From Pseudomonadota bacterium (GTDB lineage: Bacteria; Myxococcota_A; Polyangia; Polyangiales; Polyangiaceae), in assembly GCA_023402175.1 (NCBI GenBank), contig JAEXCN010000087.1:1-22765 (forward strand): a stretch of DNA of 22,765 nt, read 5' to 3'. The notes below the pieces were generated by a model. The model was not told the DNA's origin. It made no database searches and saw only the letters and a list, made by a program, of their open reading frames with translations. The position numbers and the translations under genes are program-made. Positions 15,110 to 22,036 of this stretch are shown piece by piece. Positions within the stretch are counted from its first letter, which is position 1. Each line of letters starts with the position of its first letter.

Positions 15110-15357
15110 ACGAGAGGCTAACGGGCTCGACGCCGAGTCGCCAGGTGCGACGGGTCGCACACGAGCCGAAGGCTCGTCTCGCACGAGCGCGATTGCGACA
15201 AATGCGCCGCGTACCCTCGCCTTCCCACGTGGACGAATTTCGGAGCGCTGATTGCCCAGCGATCATGAGCGAACGACATCGGCAGACCAAGCAGGCGTGG
15301 CGAGCGGCTATTGTCGCCTGCGATGCCGCCGGCTCGCGGCCCGCTCTTCGGGGCGAC
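15110..15357. other. Intergenic region with a hairpin and a 17-base repeat
   Basis: No convincing gene was found between the acetyltransferase start and the metallothionein leader. ACGAGCC (15161-15167) and GGCTCGT (15171-15177) form a perfect 7-bp stem with a GAA loop. A 17-base string at 15224-15240 recurs after the second metallothionein gene. A short open frame continues from the repeat to TAA at 15361-15363 but resembles nothing known. Confidence 0.5.
15224..15240 (+). repeat. 17-base repeat, copy 1
   Basis: CCCACGTGGACGAATTT is identical at 15224-15240 and 22020-22036. Copy 1 lies 170 bases before metallothionein gene 1; copy 2 lies 90 bases after metallothionein gene 2 and covers the proposed GTG start of the BrnT-like gene. 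Confidence 0.7.
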
Positions 15358-15360
15358 GTG

Positions 15361-15411
15361 TAATGGTTCGGAGGGTTTCCCGTCTTCAGAGGCGAAGGAG
15401 ACACCAACCAT
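15361..15411 (+). promoter_or_regulatory. Conserved metallothionein leader with start-codon-masking inverted repeat, copy 1
   Basis: The 50 bases before this gene nearly match those before the second copy (three differences seen). ATGGTT at 15363-15368 is complementary to AACCAT at 15406-15411, which includes the first two bases of the start codon. GAAGGAG at 15394-15400 is the ribosome site, and CTTC at 15384-15387 can pair with its GAAG. The leader could therefore fold over both the ribosome site and the start codon. Confidence 0.5.
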
Positions 15412-15580
15412 GACCATCGCATCGACGACGAACTGCAACTGCAAGACCTGCTCGACCCGCGGCTGCGGCTGCTCGAACAAGACGCAGGCGAAGGCCGGCG
15501 AATGTTGCTGCGGACCGACCTGCGCGTGCGGACTGGCCTGCGCGAGCAACGCCACGTGCGGTTGCGCCAAGAGCCGTTGA
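15410..15580 (+). CDS. Metallothionein-like cysteine-rich protein, copy 1
   Basis: The 56-residue product contains 13 cysteines in C-x-C, C-x-x-C and CCC groupings: NCNCKTC, GCGC, ECCCGPTCACGLAC and TCGC, ending in AKSR. No other domain is present. Such density and spacing indicate a metal-thiolate cluster that would bind Zn, Cd, Cu or Hg in the cytoplasm; the metal is not readable from sequence. It does not show the SmtA/BmtA pattern I know and lacks the histidines of that family. A GAAGGAG ribosome site precedes the ATG. Copy 2 (21760-21930) differs at six residues by my reading; here position 46 is Ser where copy 2 has Cys. Confidence 0.85.
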   Translation: MTIASTTNCNCKTCSTRGCGCSNKTQAKAGECCCGPTCACGLACASNATCGCAKSR

Positions 15581-15753
15581 CTCAGCCCGGACCGGGCACC
15601 TACTTGTGGACCCGAACGGGCTTAGGATGCGCATCCTCGATGCCTTCGCGATGGGGGTTACTGATGCTGCGTGCATGTTCCAGCGGCGGCGGGTCCAGAA
15701 CGTTTCCGGACCGGAGAGCGCATCACCGGTCGTGCATGGCCTCTCGGCCGGTG

Positions 15754-16328
15754 ATGGCTCGACTCCACCTGCCTGGCACGTGGGAGCTTCTTCTCCTCCT
15801 GCTCGCAGCGTGCAGGAAACAGACGATCGCCGTTCAGCCTGCCTGTGATGGTGGTGCATGCACGGATGCAGCGACGACCGCGAGGAGCGAAATCCTGCCT
15901 GGCGATACCGACAAGGTGGTCGCCACAGCCAGGGGCGGCAGGCCCACTTCGACGTCCGCAGCCTCGACGTGCGAGCCGCCTGACGACACGTTCACGCTGT
16001 TGCCGGCGAGCCGCCATCTGACGTGGAAGTCCTGCTCGCGCGTGGCCTCGGACGGCGGCGAGCCCGGGACGTGGGCCTTCGTCGACGGCGACAAGATCCT
16101 GACCGAGGCCGAGATCGCACCTCTTCTCACCGCGCTGCGCGCGCTCGAGCGGTGCTCCACGGACGGGTGTGGATTCGACAAGCCAACCCTCAGCGTGAGG
16201 GTGACTACGCCGCGCGGTACGACGACTACTTCGATGACTTCTATGCGTGCTCCAGGCCAGGCGAATACGTCACGGGGATGAATGCCGTGTTCAGGCAGCT
16301 CTACTGGCTCACCGCGTCGTCGTTCTGA
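15754..16328 (+). pseudogene. Small lipoprotein gene with a frameshift near its 3' end
   Basis: ATG 15754 gives a lipoprotein signal (MARLHLPGTWELLLLLLAAC, Cys about residue 20), then a linker and a domain with DDTFTLLPASRHLTWKSCSR, GTWAFVDGDKILTEAEIAPL and LLTALRALERC. An alternative start is ATG 15736. In this frame the end becomes Thr/Ser-rich and stops at 16281. The other frame continues sensibly from about 16215: YFDDFYACSRPGEYVTGMNA, then VFRQLYWLTASSF and TGA at 16326-16328. One lost base between about 16205 and 16225 explains this. The intact protein would be about 190 residues. The family was not recognised. True mutation or sequencing error cannot be told apart here. Confidence 0.6.
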
Positions 16329-16463
16329 GCGAGCGAGGCCGGGCCTTCTCCGATCGCGCCGTTCTTTCACCTGAACGCGCTCGACCGACGGTGGCCCGAC
16401 GATCTTCCTCTTCGACACGTTCGTCTCCTCGGGAGCGACGCAAACCCGGCCCGCGAAAGCTGA
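16329..16463 (+). other. Possible coding remnant between lipoprotein and LysR gene
   Basis: One frame reads PFFHLNALDRRWPDD and, after a shift, IFLFDTFVSSGA. Both look protein-like, and a further single-base shift would be needed to join them. No start codon, no ribosome site and no recognised family. It may be a decayed gene end or chance. Confidence 0.25.
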
Positions 16464-17366
16464 CTATCTGCTGTTCGCGCGGATGAAGCTCACGAACGCG
16501 CGGAGCGCGGCCGGCATGTGGCGACGGCTCGGATAGTAGAGAAACGGTCCGGAGAAGCGTAGCCACCAACGTTCCAGAATCGGCTTCAAGGCGCCGCTCT
16601 CGAAGTGCGGCTGTAGCCAGTCCTCGAACGTGTAGATGATACCGTTGCCCGCGATGGTCGCAGCGACCAGGAGATCGGATGCACTTCCGAGATTGCCGAC
16701 GAGCGGGCCGGGCGGATCGACCTTCAGGACCTCTCCGTCACGCTCGAATTCCCACGGGACGAGCGCGCCGCCCGCAAAGCGAACGCGCAGGCATGCGTGA
16801 TCGACCAGCTTGCGCGGATGGCTGGGGCGTCCACGCCGTTCGAGGTACGCAGCCGATGCTGCGAGTGCGAAGCGCTGCTCGCGCGGACCGATCGGGACCG
16901 CGATCATGTCTTTCTCGAGCCACTCTTCGTAACGAACGCCCGCATCGTAGCCGGCGGCGAGGATGTCGACCCGCTCATCCTGCGCCGTCACTTCGACGCG
17001 GATGTCGGGATATGCAGCGAGGAACGACGGCAAGATCCGAGGAAGGACGATCCGCGCCGCCGCGGTGGGAACGTTCAAGCGCAGGGTACCGGCCGGCTGA
17101 TCGCGAGAGCTCTTCACGACGTCCAGCGCAGATTCGATCTCGGCGAGCGCGGGGCCGAGCCGCTCGAGGAGGCGCGCGCCCGCGTCCGTGGGCGCGACGG
17201 TGCGGGTCGTGCGATGAAGAAGTCGAACGTCGAGCGCAGCCTCTAACCTTCGCACAGCCTCGCTTGCGCCCGACGCACTCGCGCCGCTCGCGCGAGACGC
17301 CTCGCGGAAGCCGCCGGCGCGCGCCACTGCGGCAAAAACTCGGACGTCGTCGAGGTTCACTGCCAT
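16464..17366 (-). CDS. LysR-type transcriptional regulator
   Basis: The full-length 300-residue protein has the N-terminal winged helix-turn-helix (LDDVRVFAAVARAGGFREAS, then ASASGASEAVRRLEAALDVR, LLHRTTRTVAPTDAG) and the effector domain from about 90 (AGTLRLNVPTAAARIVLPRI, DAGVRYEEWLEKDMIAVPIG, IAGNGIIYTFEDWLQPHFES). It is of the large group in which position 130-150 reads DERVDILAAGYDAGVR. It is divergent from the aldo/keto reductase gene across a 75-base gap, the classic arrangement in which the LysR protein controls its neighbour. The effector is unknown. No clear T-N11-A operator could be fixed by eye. Confidence 0.92.
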   Translation of the reverse strand: MAVNLDDVRVFAAVARAGGFREASRASGASASGASEAVRRLEAALDVRLLHRTTRTVAPTDAGARLLERLGPALAEIESALDVVKSSRDQPAGTLRLNVPTAAARIVLPRILPSFLAAYPDIRVEVTAQDERVDILAAGYDAGVRYEEWLEKDMIAVPIGPREQRFALAASAAYLERRGRPSHPRKLVDHACLRVRFAGGALVPWEFERDGEVLKVDPPGPLVGNLGSASDLLVAATIAGNGIIYTFEDWLQPHFESGALKPILERWWLRFSGPFLYYPSRRHMPAALRAFVSFIRANSR

Positions 17367-17441
17367 TGTTCGCCTTCCCGTACGGGCCGTGCAGATTCAA
17401 CCCGATTATCGCACAGCCTGTTGCGGCCTACCGTCGACCTC

Positions 17442-18302
17442 ATGACGAATCTCGCCAAGGTCGGAAGCTTCAAGATTGGCAGTCGCACCGTGAAACGCCT
17501 CGGATACGGAGCCATGCAGCTCGCCGGGCCGGGCGTCATGGGACCGCCGAGGGATCGCACTGCCGCGCTCGCCGTTCTGCGCGAGGCGGTGGAGAGCGGC
17601 GTCGACCACATCGACACGAGCGACGTGTACGGGCCGCACGTCACGAATCAGATCATCCGCGAGGCGCTCTATCCATATCCGAAGGATCTGGTGATCGTCA
17701 CGAAGGCCGGCGCAAAACGAGGTCCGCAGGGATCCTGGGAGCCCGCGTTCTCCGCGGAGGAGCTCACGAGCGCGGTCCACGACAACTTGCGGAATCTCGG
17801 CGTCGACGTGCTCGACGTCGTGAACCTGCGCGTCATGTTCAACCCGCAGGCCCCTGCGGAAGGCTCGATCGAGGCGCAGCTCTCCGTGCTCATGAAGCTG
17901 CAGCGCGAAGGCAAGGTCTGTCACATCGGCCTCAGCAACGTGACTGCGAAGCAGGTGGAAGAGGGGCGCGCGATGACCGAGATCGCGTGCGTCCAGAACC
18001 TGTACAACCTCGCGCACCGCCAGGACGACGCGTTGATCGACGACCTCGCCGCGGCGGGCATCGCCTACGTGCCGTTCTTCCCGCTCGGTGGCTTCTCGCG
18101 GCTTCAGTCCTCGACGCTGTCCGACGTCGCGCGTCAGCTAGGCGCGTCGCCGATGCAGGTTGCGCTCGCGTGGCTTCTCCGGCGCGCGCCGAACATCCTT
18201 CTCATTCCCGGGACGTCGAGCGTCGAGCACCTGCGCGAGAACCTCGCGGCGGCAGATCTCGAGCTGTCCGACGACACGATGAAGGCGCTCGACCGTATCT
18301 AG
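17442..18302 (+). CDS. ydbC: Aldo/keto reductase, YdbC-like (pyridoxine 4-dehydrogenase-type)
   Basis: The 286-residue protein closely resembles E. coli YdbC as I remember it: VKRLGYGAMQLAGPGVMGPP, HIDTSDVYGPHVTNQIIREA, LDVLDVVNLRVM, HIGLSNVTAKQVEEG and AYVPFFPLGGF. It also has PMQVALAWLLRRAPNILLIP and GTSSVEHLREN. Members are NADPH-dependent oxidoreductases with a TIM barrel. The catalytic residues expected are D58, Y63 and K88. The usual histidine of the tetrad is Asn128 (VVNLR), which is normal for this subfamily. The start at ATG 17442 begins MTNLAKVGSF; a TTG at 17421 is also possible, and neither has a clear ribosome site. Actual substrate unproven. Confidence 0.93.
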   Translation: MTNLAKVGSFKIGSRTVKRLGYGAMQLAGPGVMGPPRDRTAALAVLREAVESGVDHIDTSDVYGPHVTNQIIREALYPYPKDLVIVTKAGAKRGPQGSWEPAFSAEELTSAVHDNLRNLGVDVLDVVNLRVMFNPQAPAEGSIEAQLSVLMKLQREGKVCHIGLSNVTAKQVEEGRAMTEIACVQNLYNLAHRQDDALIDDLAAAGIAYVPFFPLGGFSRLQSSTLSDVARQLGASPMQVALAWLLRRAPNILLIPGTSSVEHLRENLAAADLELSDDTMKALDRI

Positions 18303-18549
18303 GTCACTTCTCGTTGATGGCTGGAGCCAGGCCACGCTGAAGACCTCGCAGCCGTAGGTGAAGCAGTCTGATCGGTCGCGTGAAGCTTCTGCCGTTGCTG
18401 TCCGCGTTGCGTCCTGGGAAGCGCGAGCGCTCTGCGAGGTACGCCCGCGGCGAGCACCATCGCGCCCAGGACCACCGACTGGCGCGAGCTTCTTCGTTCG
18501 GCGGCACGTCCAGTGCAGCGAGCCCGCTTCGAAGCCTAAGGAGGATAAC
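18303..18549. other. Intergenic region before the flavoprotein gene, with strong ribosome site at its end
   Basis: No gene was recognised in these 247 bases, although the flavoprotein frame is open back through it. The perfect AAGGAGG at 18538-18544, five bases before GTG 18550, decides that start. No terminator or promoter hexamers could be assigned with confidence. Confidence 0.55.
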
Positions 18550-19980
18550 GTGAGCACTCCTTCTATTCGGCCTTTCGACGCGCCGAATCGCCAGCAGATC
18601 GCCCAAGGGCATCCGCCCGACTGGCGTCCGCCGCGGCCGAAGGACGAGTACGACCTCGTGGTTCTCGGCGGCGGGCCGGCTGGGCTAACCGCCGCCGTCA
18701 CGGCCGCGAAGGCCGGCCACGCGGTGGCGATGGTCGAACGCAACCTGACAGGCGGCACTTGCGTCAACTTCGGTTGCACACCGAGCAAGGCGCTGCTCCG
18801 CGCCGCGCGGGCGGTGCACCAAGCGAAGCGTGGGCAAGAGTTTGGTTACACGCTCGAGGCCGCGCCCCGGGTGGAGTTCGCCGCCGTCATGACGCGGGTG
18901 CGGGAGATGCGGGCGTTCAGCGGTAGCTTCGACGCCGTCTCCGTCGCGGCCAGCGCCGGGATCGATGTGTTTCTCGGGGACGCTCGGTTCGCTGGCCGGG
19001 ACGCCGTAGAGGTGGACGGCGAGCGGCTGCGGTTCCGCAAGGCGCTCGTGGCCACGGGCAGTGGCCCGGCCGTCCCAAACCTGCCCGGTCTGGCGGCGGC
19101 CGCGTATCTGACGAACGAGTCCGTGTTCGAGTTGACCGAGCTCCCGCGACGGGTGGTGTGCGTCGGGGCCGGCATCGTGAATTGCGAGCTCGCCCAGGCG
19201 CTCGGCCGCCTGGGGAGCGAGGTCGATCTCGTTGGGAGCGGCGAGCGCCTGATGCCGTCCGAGGCACCTGCGGCGTCCGACCTGCTCGCCCGGCGTCTGG
19301 CGGCCGAGGGCGTGCGGCTGCGACTGGGCCAGCGGGTCACGTCGGTCGACGGCGAGCGACGACAGGCCGTGCTCGTTGACGGAACGGAGCTGTCGTACGA
19401 TTGCCTCCTCCTCGCGACCGGCCGCCGTGTACGGGTCGACGGCCTCGGACTGGACGCGGCTGGCGTGAAGTTCGGCCCGCACGGCGTCGAGACCGACGAT
19501 CAGCTCCGAACGACCAACCCGGCGATCTACGCGGCGGGCGACGTCGCCCAGCCAGCGAAGTACACGCACGCGGCGATCGCGACGGCCAAGCTGGCGGTAA
19601 CGAACGCGCTCGACGGGGCCGGGAGGCGGCTCTCCGAGCTCGTCATTCCGCACTGCACGTACACGGACCCTGAGGTGGCCCAGGTTGGAGTCACGCCCCA
19701 AGAGGCGGAGCGGCGGGGGATGTCCCTCGAGACGCACCGGATGGATCTGTCGATGATCGAGCGGGCCGTGATCGACGGGGCAGCGGACGGCTTCTGCGTC
19801 GTCTACACGCACGAAGGCCGGCTGGTCGGGGCGACATACGTGGCGGCGCACGCGGGCGAGTCCGTCCCGCTGCTGACACTGGCCGTGGCTCAGAAGATGA
19901 CGCCGGGGGAGCTGGCGGCTGTGATCCACTGTTACCCGACGCAGGTGGAGGCGATTCAGCGGGCCGCCGCAGCGAGATGA
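18550..19980 (+). CDS. MerA-like FAD/NAD(P) disulfide oxidoreductase
   Basis: The 476-residue protein begins at GTG 18550 behind AAGGAGG. It has the FAD site YDLVVLGGGPAGLTAA (about 34-49), redox-active disulfide C71-VNFG-C76 in GGTCVNFGCTPSKALL, an NAD(P) site VVCVGAGIVNCELAQALGRL, the second FAD motif IYAAGDVAQ, and the dimer interface domain. Near the C-terminus IHCYPTQVEAIQ places Tyr462 where lipoamide dehydrogenases and glutathione reductases have the catalytic His, as in mercuric reductase. The MerA N-terminal heavy-metal domain and the C-terminal Cys pair are both missing (it ends AAAAR), so Hg(II) reduction is unlikely by the known mechanism. It probably reduces another disulfide or electrophile with NAD(P)H. 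Confidence 0.9.
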   Translation: MSTPSIRPFDAPNRQQIAQGHPPDWRPPRPKDEYDLVVLGGGPAGLTAAVTAAKAGHAVAMVERNLTGGTCVNFGCTPSKALLRAARAVHQAKRGQEFGYTLEAAPRVEFAAVMTRVREMRAFSGSFDAVSVAASAGIDVFLGDARFAGRDAVEVDGERLRFRKALVATGSGPAVPNLPGLAAAAYLTNESVFELTELPRRVVCVGAGIVNCELAQALGRLGSEVDLVGSGERLMPSEAPAASDLLARRLAAEGVRLRLGQRVTSVDGERRQAVLVDGTELSYDCLLLATGRRVRVDGLGLDAAGVKFGPHGVETDDQLRTTNPAIYAAGDVAQPAKYTHAAIATAKLAVTNALDGAGRRLSELVIPHCTYTDPEVAQVGVTPQEAERRGMSLETHRMDLSMIERAVIDGAADGFCVVYTHEGRLVGATYVAAHAGESVPLLTLAVAQKMTPGELAAVIHCYPTQVEAIQRAAAAR

Positions 19981-20058
19981 GCTCACCGGTCCATGACGCG
20001 TCGGCCCACTCCTCTCGGGGTAGGAAGCGGTCGCTGAATTGCATCGTGCTTGGTCAAC

Positions 20059-20553
20059 ATGAAGGCGAAACTCGACGATGAGAGACGCCAATCGAGAGAA
20101 TCGCGACGCCACTGGCGCATCGCCCTCGTCATCGCTACCGCGGGCCTTGGCGGAATGGCTGCGGTCGATGCGCATGCCGTCGGCGTGTTCGATGCCGCCA
20201 ACAGCATGAGCGCGGGCAAGGGTGAGCACGTGGCGCAGATCTTCGCGAAGCCGCTGGCGAACGTGCCGGGAAAGACCCTCACGGCGCTCACGGTCGACTA
20301 CGCGCCCGGGGGCGTCTCGCCCCCGCATCATCACGCCAAGGAGGCGGAGGTCTTCGCCTACGTCGTCGACGGCGCCGTGCGCTCGAAGGTGAACGACGAG
20401 CCCGAGCGAGTCTACGAGGCCGGTCAGTTCTGGTACGAGCCGCCCGGCGCCGCTCACGCCGTCAGCGCGAACGCCAGCACCACCGAGCCCGCCCGCATCC
20501 TCGCTGTCGTCATCGCCGACGACGGCGTCGAGCTCACGATCGTCGACCGCTAG
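20059..20553 (+). CDS. Exported cupin-domain protein
   Basis: The 164-residue protein has a positively charged N-terminus, a hydrophobic segment (about 21-37) and a possible signal cleavage after DAHA40. A small cupin follows: TLTALTVDYAPGGVSPPHHH, AKEAEVFAYVVDGAVRSKV, then GQFWYEPPGAAHAVSANAS. The metal ligands would be among H90-H92, E97 and H133. Small cupins of this type are mostly of unknown activity; some act as dioxygenases or sensors. The start at ATG 20059 lacks a ribosome site; TTG 20050 is an alternative. It is 78 bases downstream of the flavoprotein on the same strand and may share its transcript. Confidence 0.82.
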   Translation: MKAKLDDERRQSRESRRHWRIALVIATAGLGGMAAVDAHAVGVFDAANSMSAGKGEHVAQIFAKPLANVPGKTLTALTVDYAPGGVSPPHHHAKEAEVFAYVVDGAVRSKVNDEPERVYEAGQFWYEPPGAAHAVSANASTTEPARILAVVIADDGVELTIVDR

Positions 20554-20555
20554 CC

Positions 20556-20700
20556 TCCAGCGTCAAGCGCCTCGGGGCCGACAACGAGCTCACGTTCGTC
20601 TTCGCGCACTCGACGAGCGGGGCGCTGTACCTGATCCATCTGGGCGACGCCGGCAAGTACGTTCGCTGGCTCTTCGGCTGGCAAGATAGTTCTGAGGAAG
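20556..20700 (+). other. Possible decayed coding segment, weakly metallo-beta-lactamase-fold-like
   Basis: Between the cupin stop and the next gene one frame reads SSVKRLGADNELTFVF, then ALYLIHLGDAGKYVRWLFGW. The pattern N-x-x-FVF ... HLGD-x-G is reminiscent of UlaG-like metallo-hydrolases, but only about 45 residues are present and there is no start codon of its own. It could be the remnant of a lost gene or chance. Confidence 0.25.
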
Positions 20701-20709
20701 GAGAGCGAG

Positions 20710-21444
20710 ATGCTCACGGTGCGGCTGCACCCCGACGGCCTTCGCGTGGAGGAGACACCCACGCCCCAGCCAAGTGAGGGAGAGGTCCTCGTTCGCGTCC
20801 ACGCCGCGGCCATCACCCGGGATGAGCTCGAATGGCCGACCGGCCGCCTCCCGGCGATCCCGTCCTACGAGCTCTCCGGCGTCGTCGTCGACACCGGCGA
20901 GGAGGTCTACGGCCTCACGCCCTTCGACCGCGACGGCGTCGCCGCCGAGTACACGGTCGTGCCGGTCGCTGTGCTCGCGCCGAAGCCGGCTTCGCTGAGC
21001 CACGTCGAGGCGGCGGCCCTGCCGATGCCCGGCCTCACCGCGTGGCAGGCGCTGTTCGACCACGGCCGCCTCCAACGTGGCGAGCGCGTGATCATCACCG
21101 GGGCGACCGGCGGCGTTGGTCATCTCGCGGTGCAGCTGGCTCGTCATGCCGGCGCGGAGGTCGTCGAGAACGGATCCGCCGACCTCGTGTTCGACACCGT
21201 AGGCGGGCAACTCCCCTCCGGCGACCGCGTCGTCACGATCGCGGCGGAGGCTCCCGGCGCCGACTACTTCGTCGTCGAGCCGAACCGCCGGCAGCTGATA
21301 GAGCTCGCGCGGCTTGCGGATGCAGGCGACCTTCGGCCGGCCGTCGACTCCACCTTCCCGCTCGAGCGCGCGCTCGAGGCGTTCGACCGCCTCACAGCCC
21401 GGGGCAAGCATGGCAAAGTCGTGATCGATGTCGCGCGCGGATAG
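20710..21444 (+). CDS. Compact quinone oxidoreductase/alcohol dehydrogenase-family (MDR) protein
   Basis: AAGGAG at 20698-20703 precedes the ATG. The 244-residue protein shows the MDR catalytic domain (MLTVRLHPDGLRVEETPTP, EVLVRVHAAAITRDELEW, PSYELSGVV, EVYGLTPFDRDGVAAEYTVV), the NADPH-binding motif VIITGATGGVGHLAVQLARH, and the end domain YFVVEPNRRQLIELARLADA. Family members are usually about 300-330 residues. Here HAGAEVVENG runs directly into DLVFDTVGG, so about 30-40 residues of the coenzyme domain are missing relative to the common form. No zinc ligands are seen. It would reduce quinones or enones with NADPH if the shortened Rossmann region still folds. Confidence 0.85.
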   Translation: MLTVRLHPDGLRVEETPTPQPSEGEVLVRVHAAAITRDELEWPTGRLPAIPSYELSGVVVDTGEEVYGLTPFDRDGVAAEYTVVPVAVLAPKPASLSHVEAAALPMPGLTAWQALFDHGRLQRGERVIITGATGGVGHLAVQLARHAGAEVVENGSADLVFDTVGGQLPSGDRVVTIAAEAPGADYFVVEPNRRQLIELARLADAGDLRPAVDSTFPLERALEAFDRLTARGKHGKVVIDVARG

Positions 21445-21447
21445 AGC

Positions 21448-21600
21448 GCCACGTTCGCCGCGCTGCACGAGAGCGGGTGCTTCGTCACCGGCAGAAGCCC
21501 TCGGGGATGCCGGCTCCGCGGGCATCCTCGAGCCCTCGGCTTCCACGCGCTCGCGACGACGAGCTCCGGCTTCGCCTTCACGCTCGCGAGCTCGAAGGTG
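21448..21600 (+). pseudogene. Fragment of a PEP mutase/isocitrate lyase-family gene, frameshifted
   Basis: Pieces in two frames together spell the N-terminus of this family: FAALHESGCFV (about 21454-21486), then GDAGSAGILE (about 21503-21532), then ALGFHALATTSSGFAFTL (from about 21532). The family pattern is F-x-x-LH ... NPWDAGSARLLEALGF-x-ALATTSAGFA. At least two single-base shifts are needed, and the gene breaks off after about 50 residues. It follows the oxidoreductase stop by three bases and is followed by the leader of metallothionein copy 2. Confidence 0.6.
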
Positions 21601-21710
21601 GCGCGACCCTCGAAACGTCGCCGCGCTCTTTCTGGTCGTGGACTGTAGTTCTTCGAACGCGAGTAGCCTGCGAAGCAGTCGGGGCACGGCACGCGCCCTC
21701 CGCCCGCGTG

Positions 21711-21761
21711 TAATGGTTCGGAGGGTCTCCCGTCTTCAGAGGCGAAGGAGATACGAACCAT
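21711..21761 (+). promoter_or_regulatory. Conserved metallothionein leader with start-codon-masking inverted repeat, copy 2
   Basis: ATGGTTCG at 21713-21720 is the exact complement of CGAACCAT at 21754-21761, which covers the first two bases of the start codon. In between, GAAGGAG at 21744-21750 is the ribosome site, and CTTC at 21734-21737 can pair with its GAAG. The pairing is two bases longer than in copy 1. Confidence 0.5.
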
Positions 21762-21930
21762 GACCATCGCATCGACCACGAACTGCAACTGCAAGACCTG
21801 CTCGACCCGCGGGTGCGCCTGCTCGACCAAGACGCAGGCGAAGGCCGGCGAATGTTGCTGCGGCCCTGCGTGCGCGTGCGGACCGACGTGCGCGTGCAAC
21901 GCCACCTGCGGCTGCGCCAAGAGCCGGTGA
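21760..21930 (+). CDS. Metallothionein-like cysteine-rich protein, copy 2
   Basis: The 56-residue paralogue of the gene at 15410 has 14 cysteines: NCNCKTC, GCAC, ECCCGPACACGPTCAC and TCGC, ending in AKSR. By my reading it differs from copy 1 at residues 20, 23, 37, 42, 43 and 46, all in the central and C-terminal parts; the N-terminal 19 residues are identical. The change at 46 (Ser to Cys, one base) adds a potential metal ligand. The leader is shared, so both copies are probably under the same control. A strong hairpin follows at 21982-22008. Role: cytoplasmic binding of soft metals, inferred from composition. Confidence 0.86.
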   Translation: MTIASTTNCNCKTCSTRGCACSTKTQAKAGECCCGPACACGPTCACNATCGCAKSR

Positions 21931-21981
21931 CTCGCCGGCGCGCTCTACCAGGGCGGACGCAAGCCCAGCCCCATGAAAGGG

Positions 21982-22008
21982 AACCCCTCGCAGGACCGGC
22001 GAGGGGTT
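21982..22008 (+). terminator. Terminator-like hairpin after metallothionein copy 2
   Basis: AACCCCTCGC (21982-21991) and GCGAGGGGTT (21999-22008) form a perfect 10-bp stem with a 7-base loop, followed by TCGGGGG. It lies 51 bases after the stop. The T run is short, but the stem is the strongest in this part of the window. Confidence 0.65.
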
Positions 22009-22019
22009 TCGGGGGCGTC

Positions 22020-22036
22020 CCCACGTGGACGAATTT
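22020..22036 (+). repeat. 17-base repeat, copy 2
   Basis: CCCACGTGGACGAATTT, identical to 15224-15240. Here it lies just after the terminator hairpin and includes the GTG proposed as the BrnT-like start. Confidence 0.7.

Noticed and set aside
18550..19980. Naming the flavoprotein mercuric reductase
   Set aside because: No heavy-metal-associated domain and no C-terminal cysteine pair; only the general fold, the C-x4-C site and the Tyr are MerA-like.
18685..20457. 590-codon open frame on the minus strand
   Set aside because: Covers the antisense of the flavoprotein and cupin genes, both of which have clear domains and better starts; composition is typical of a GC-rich shadow frame.
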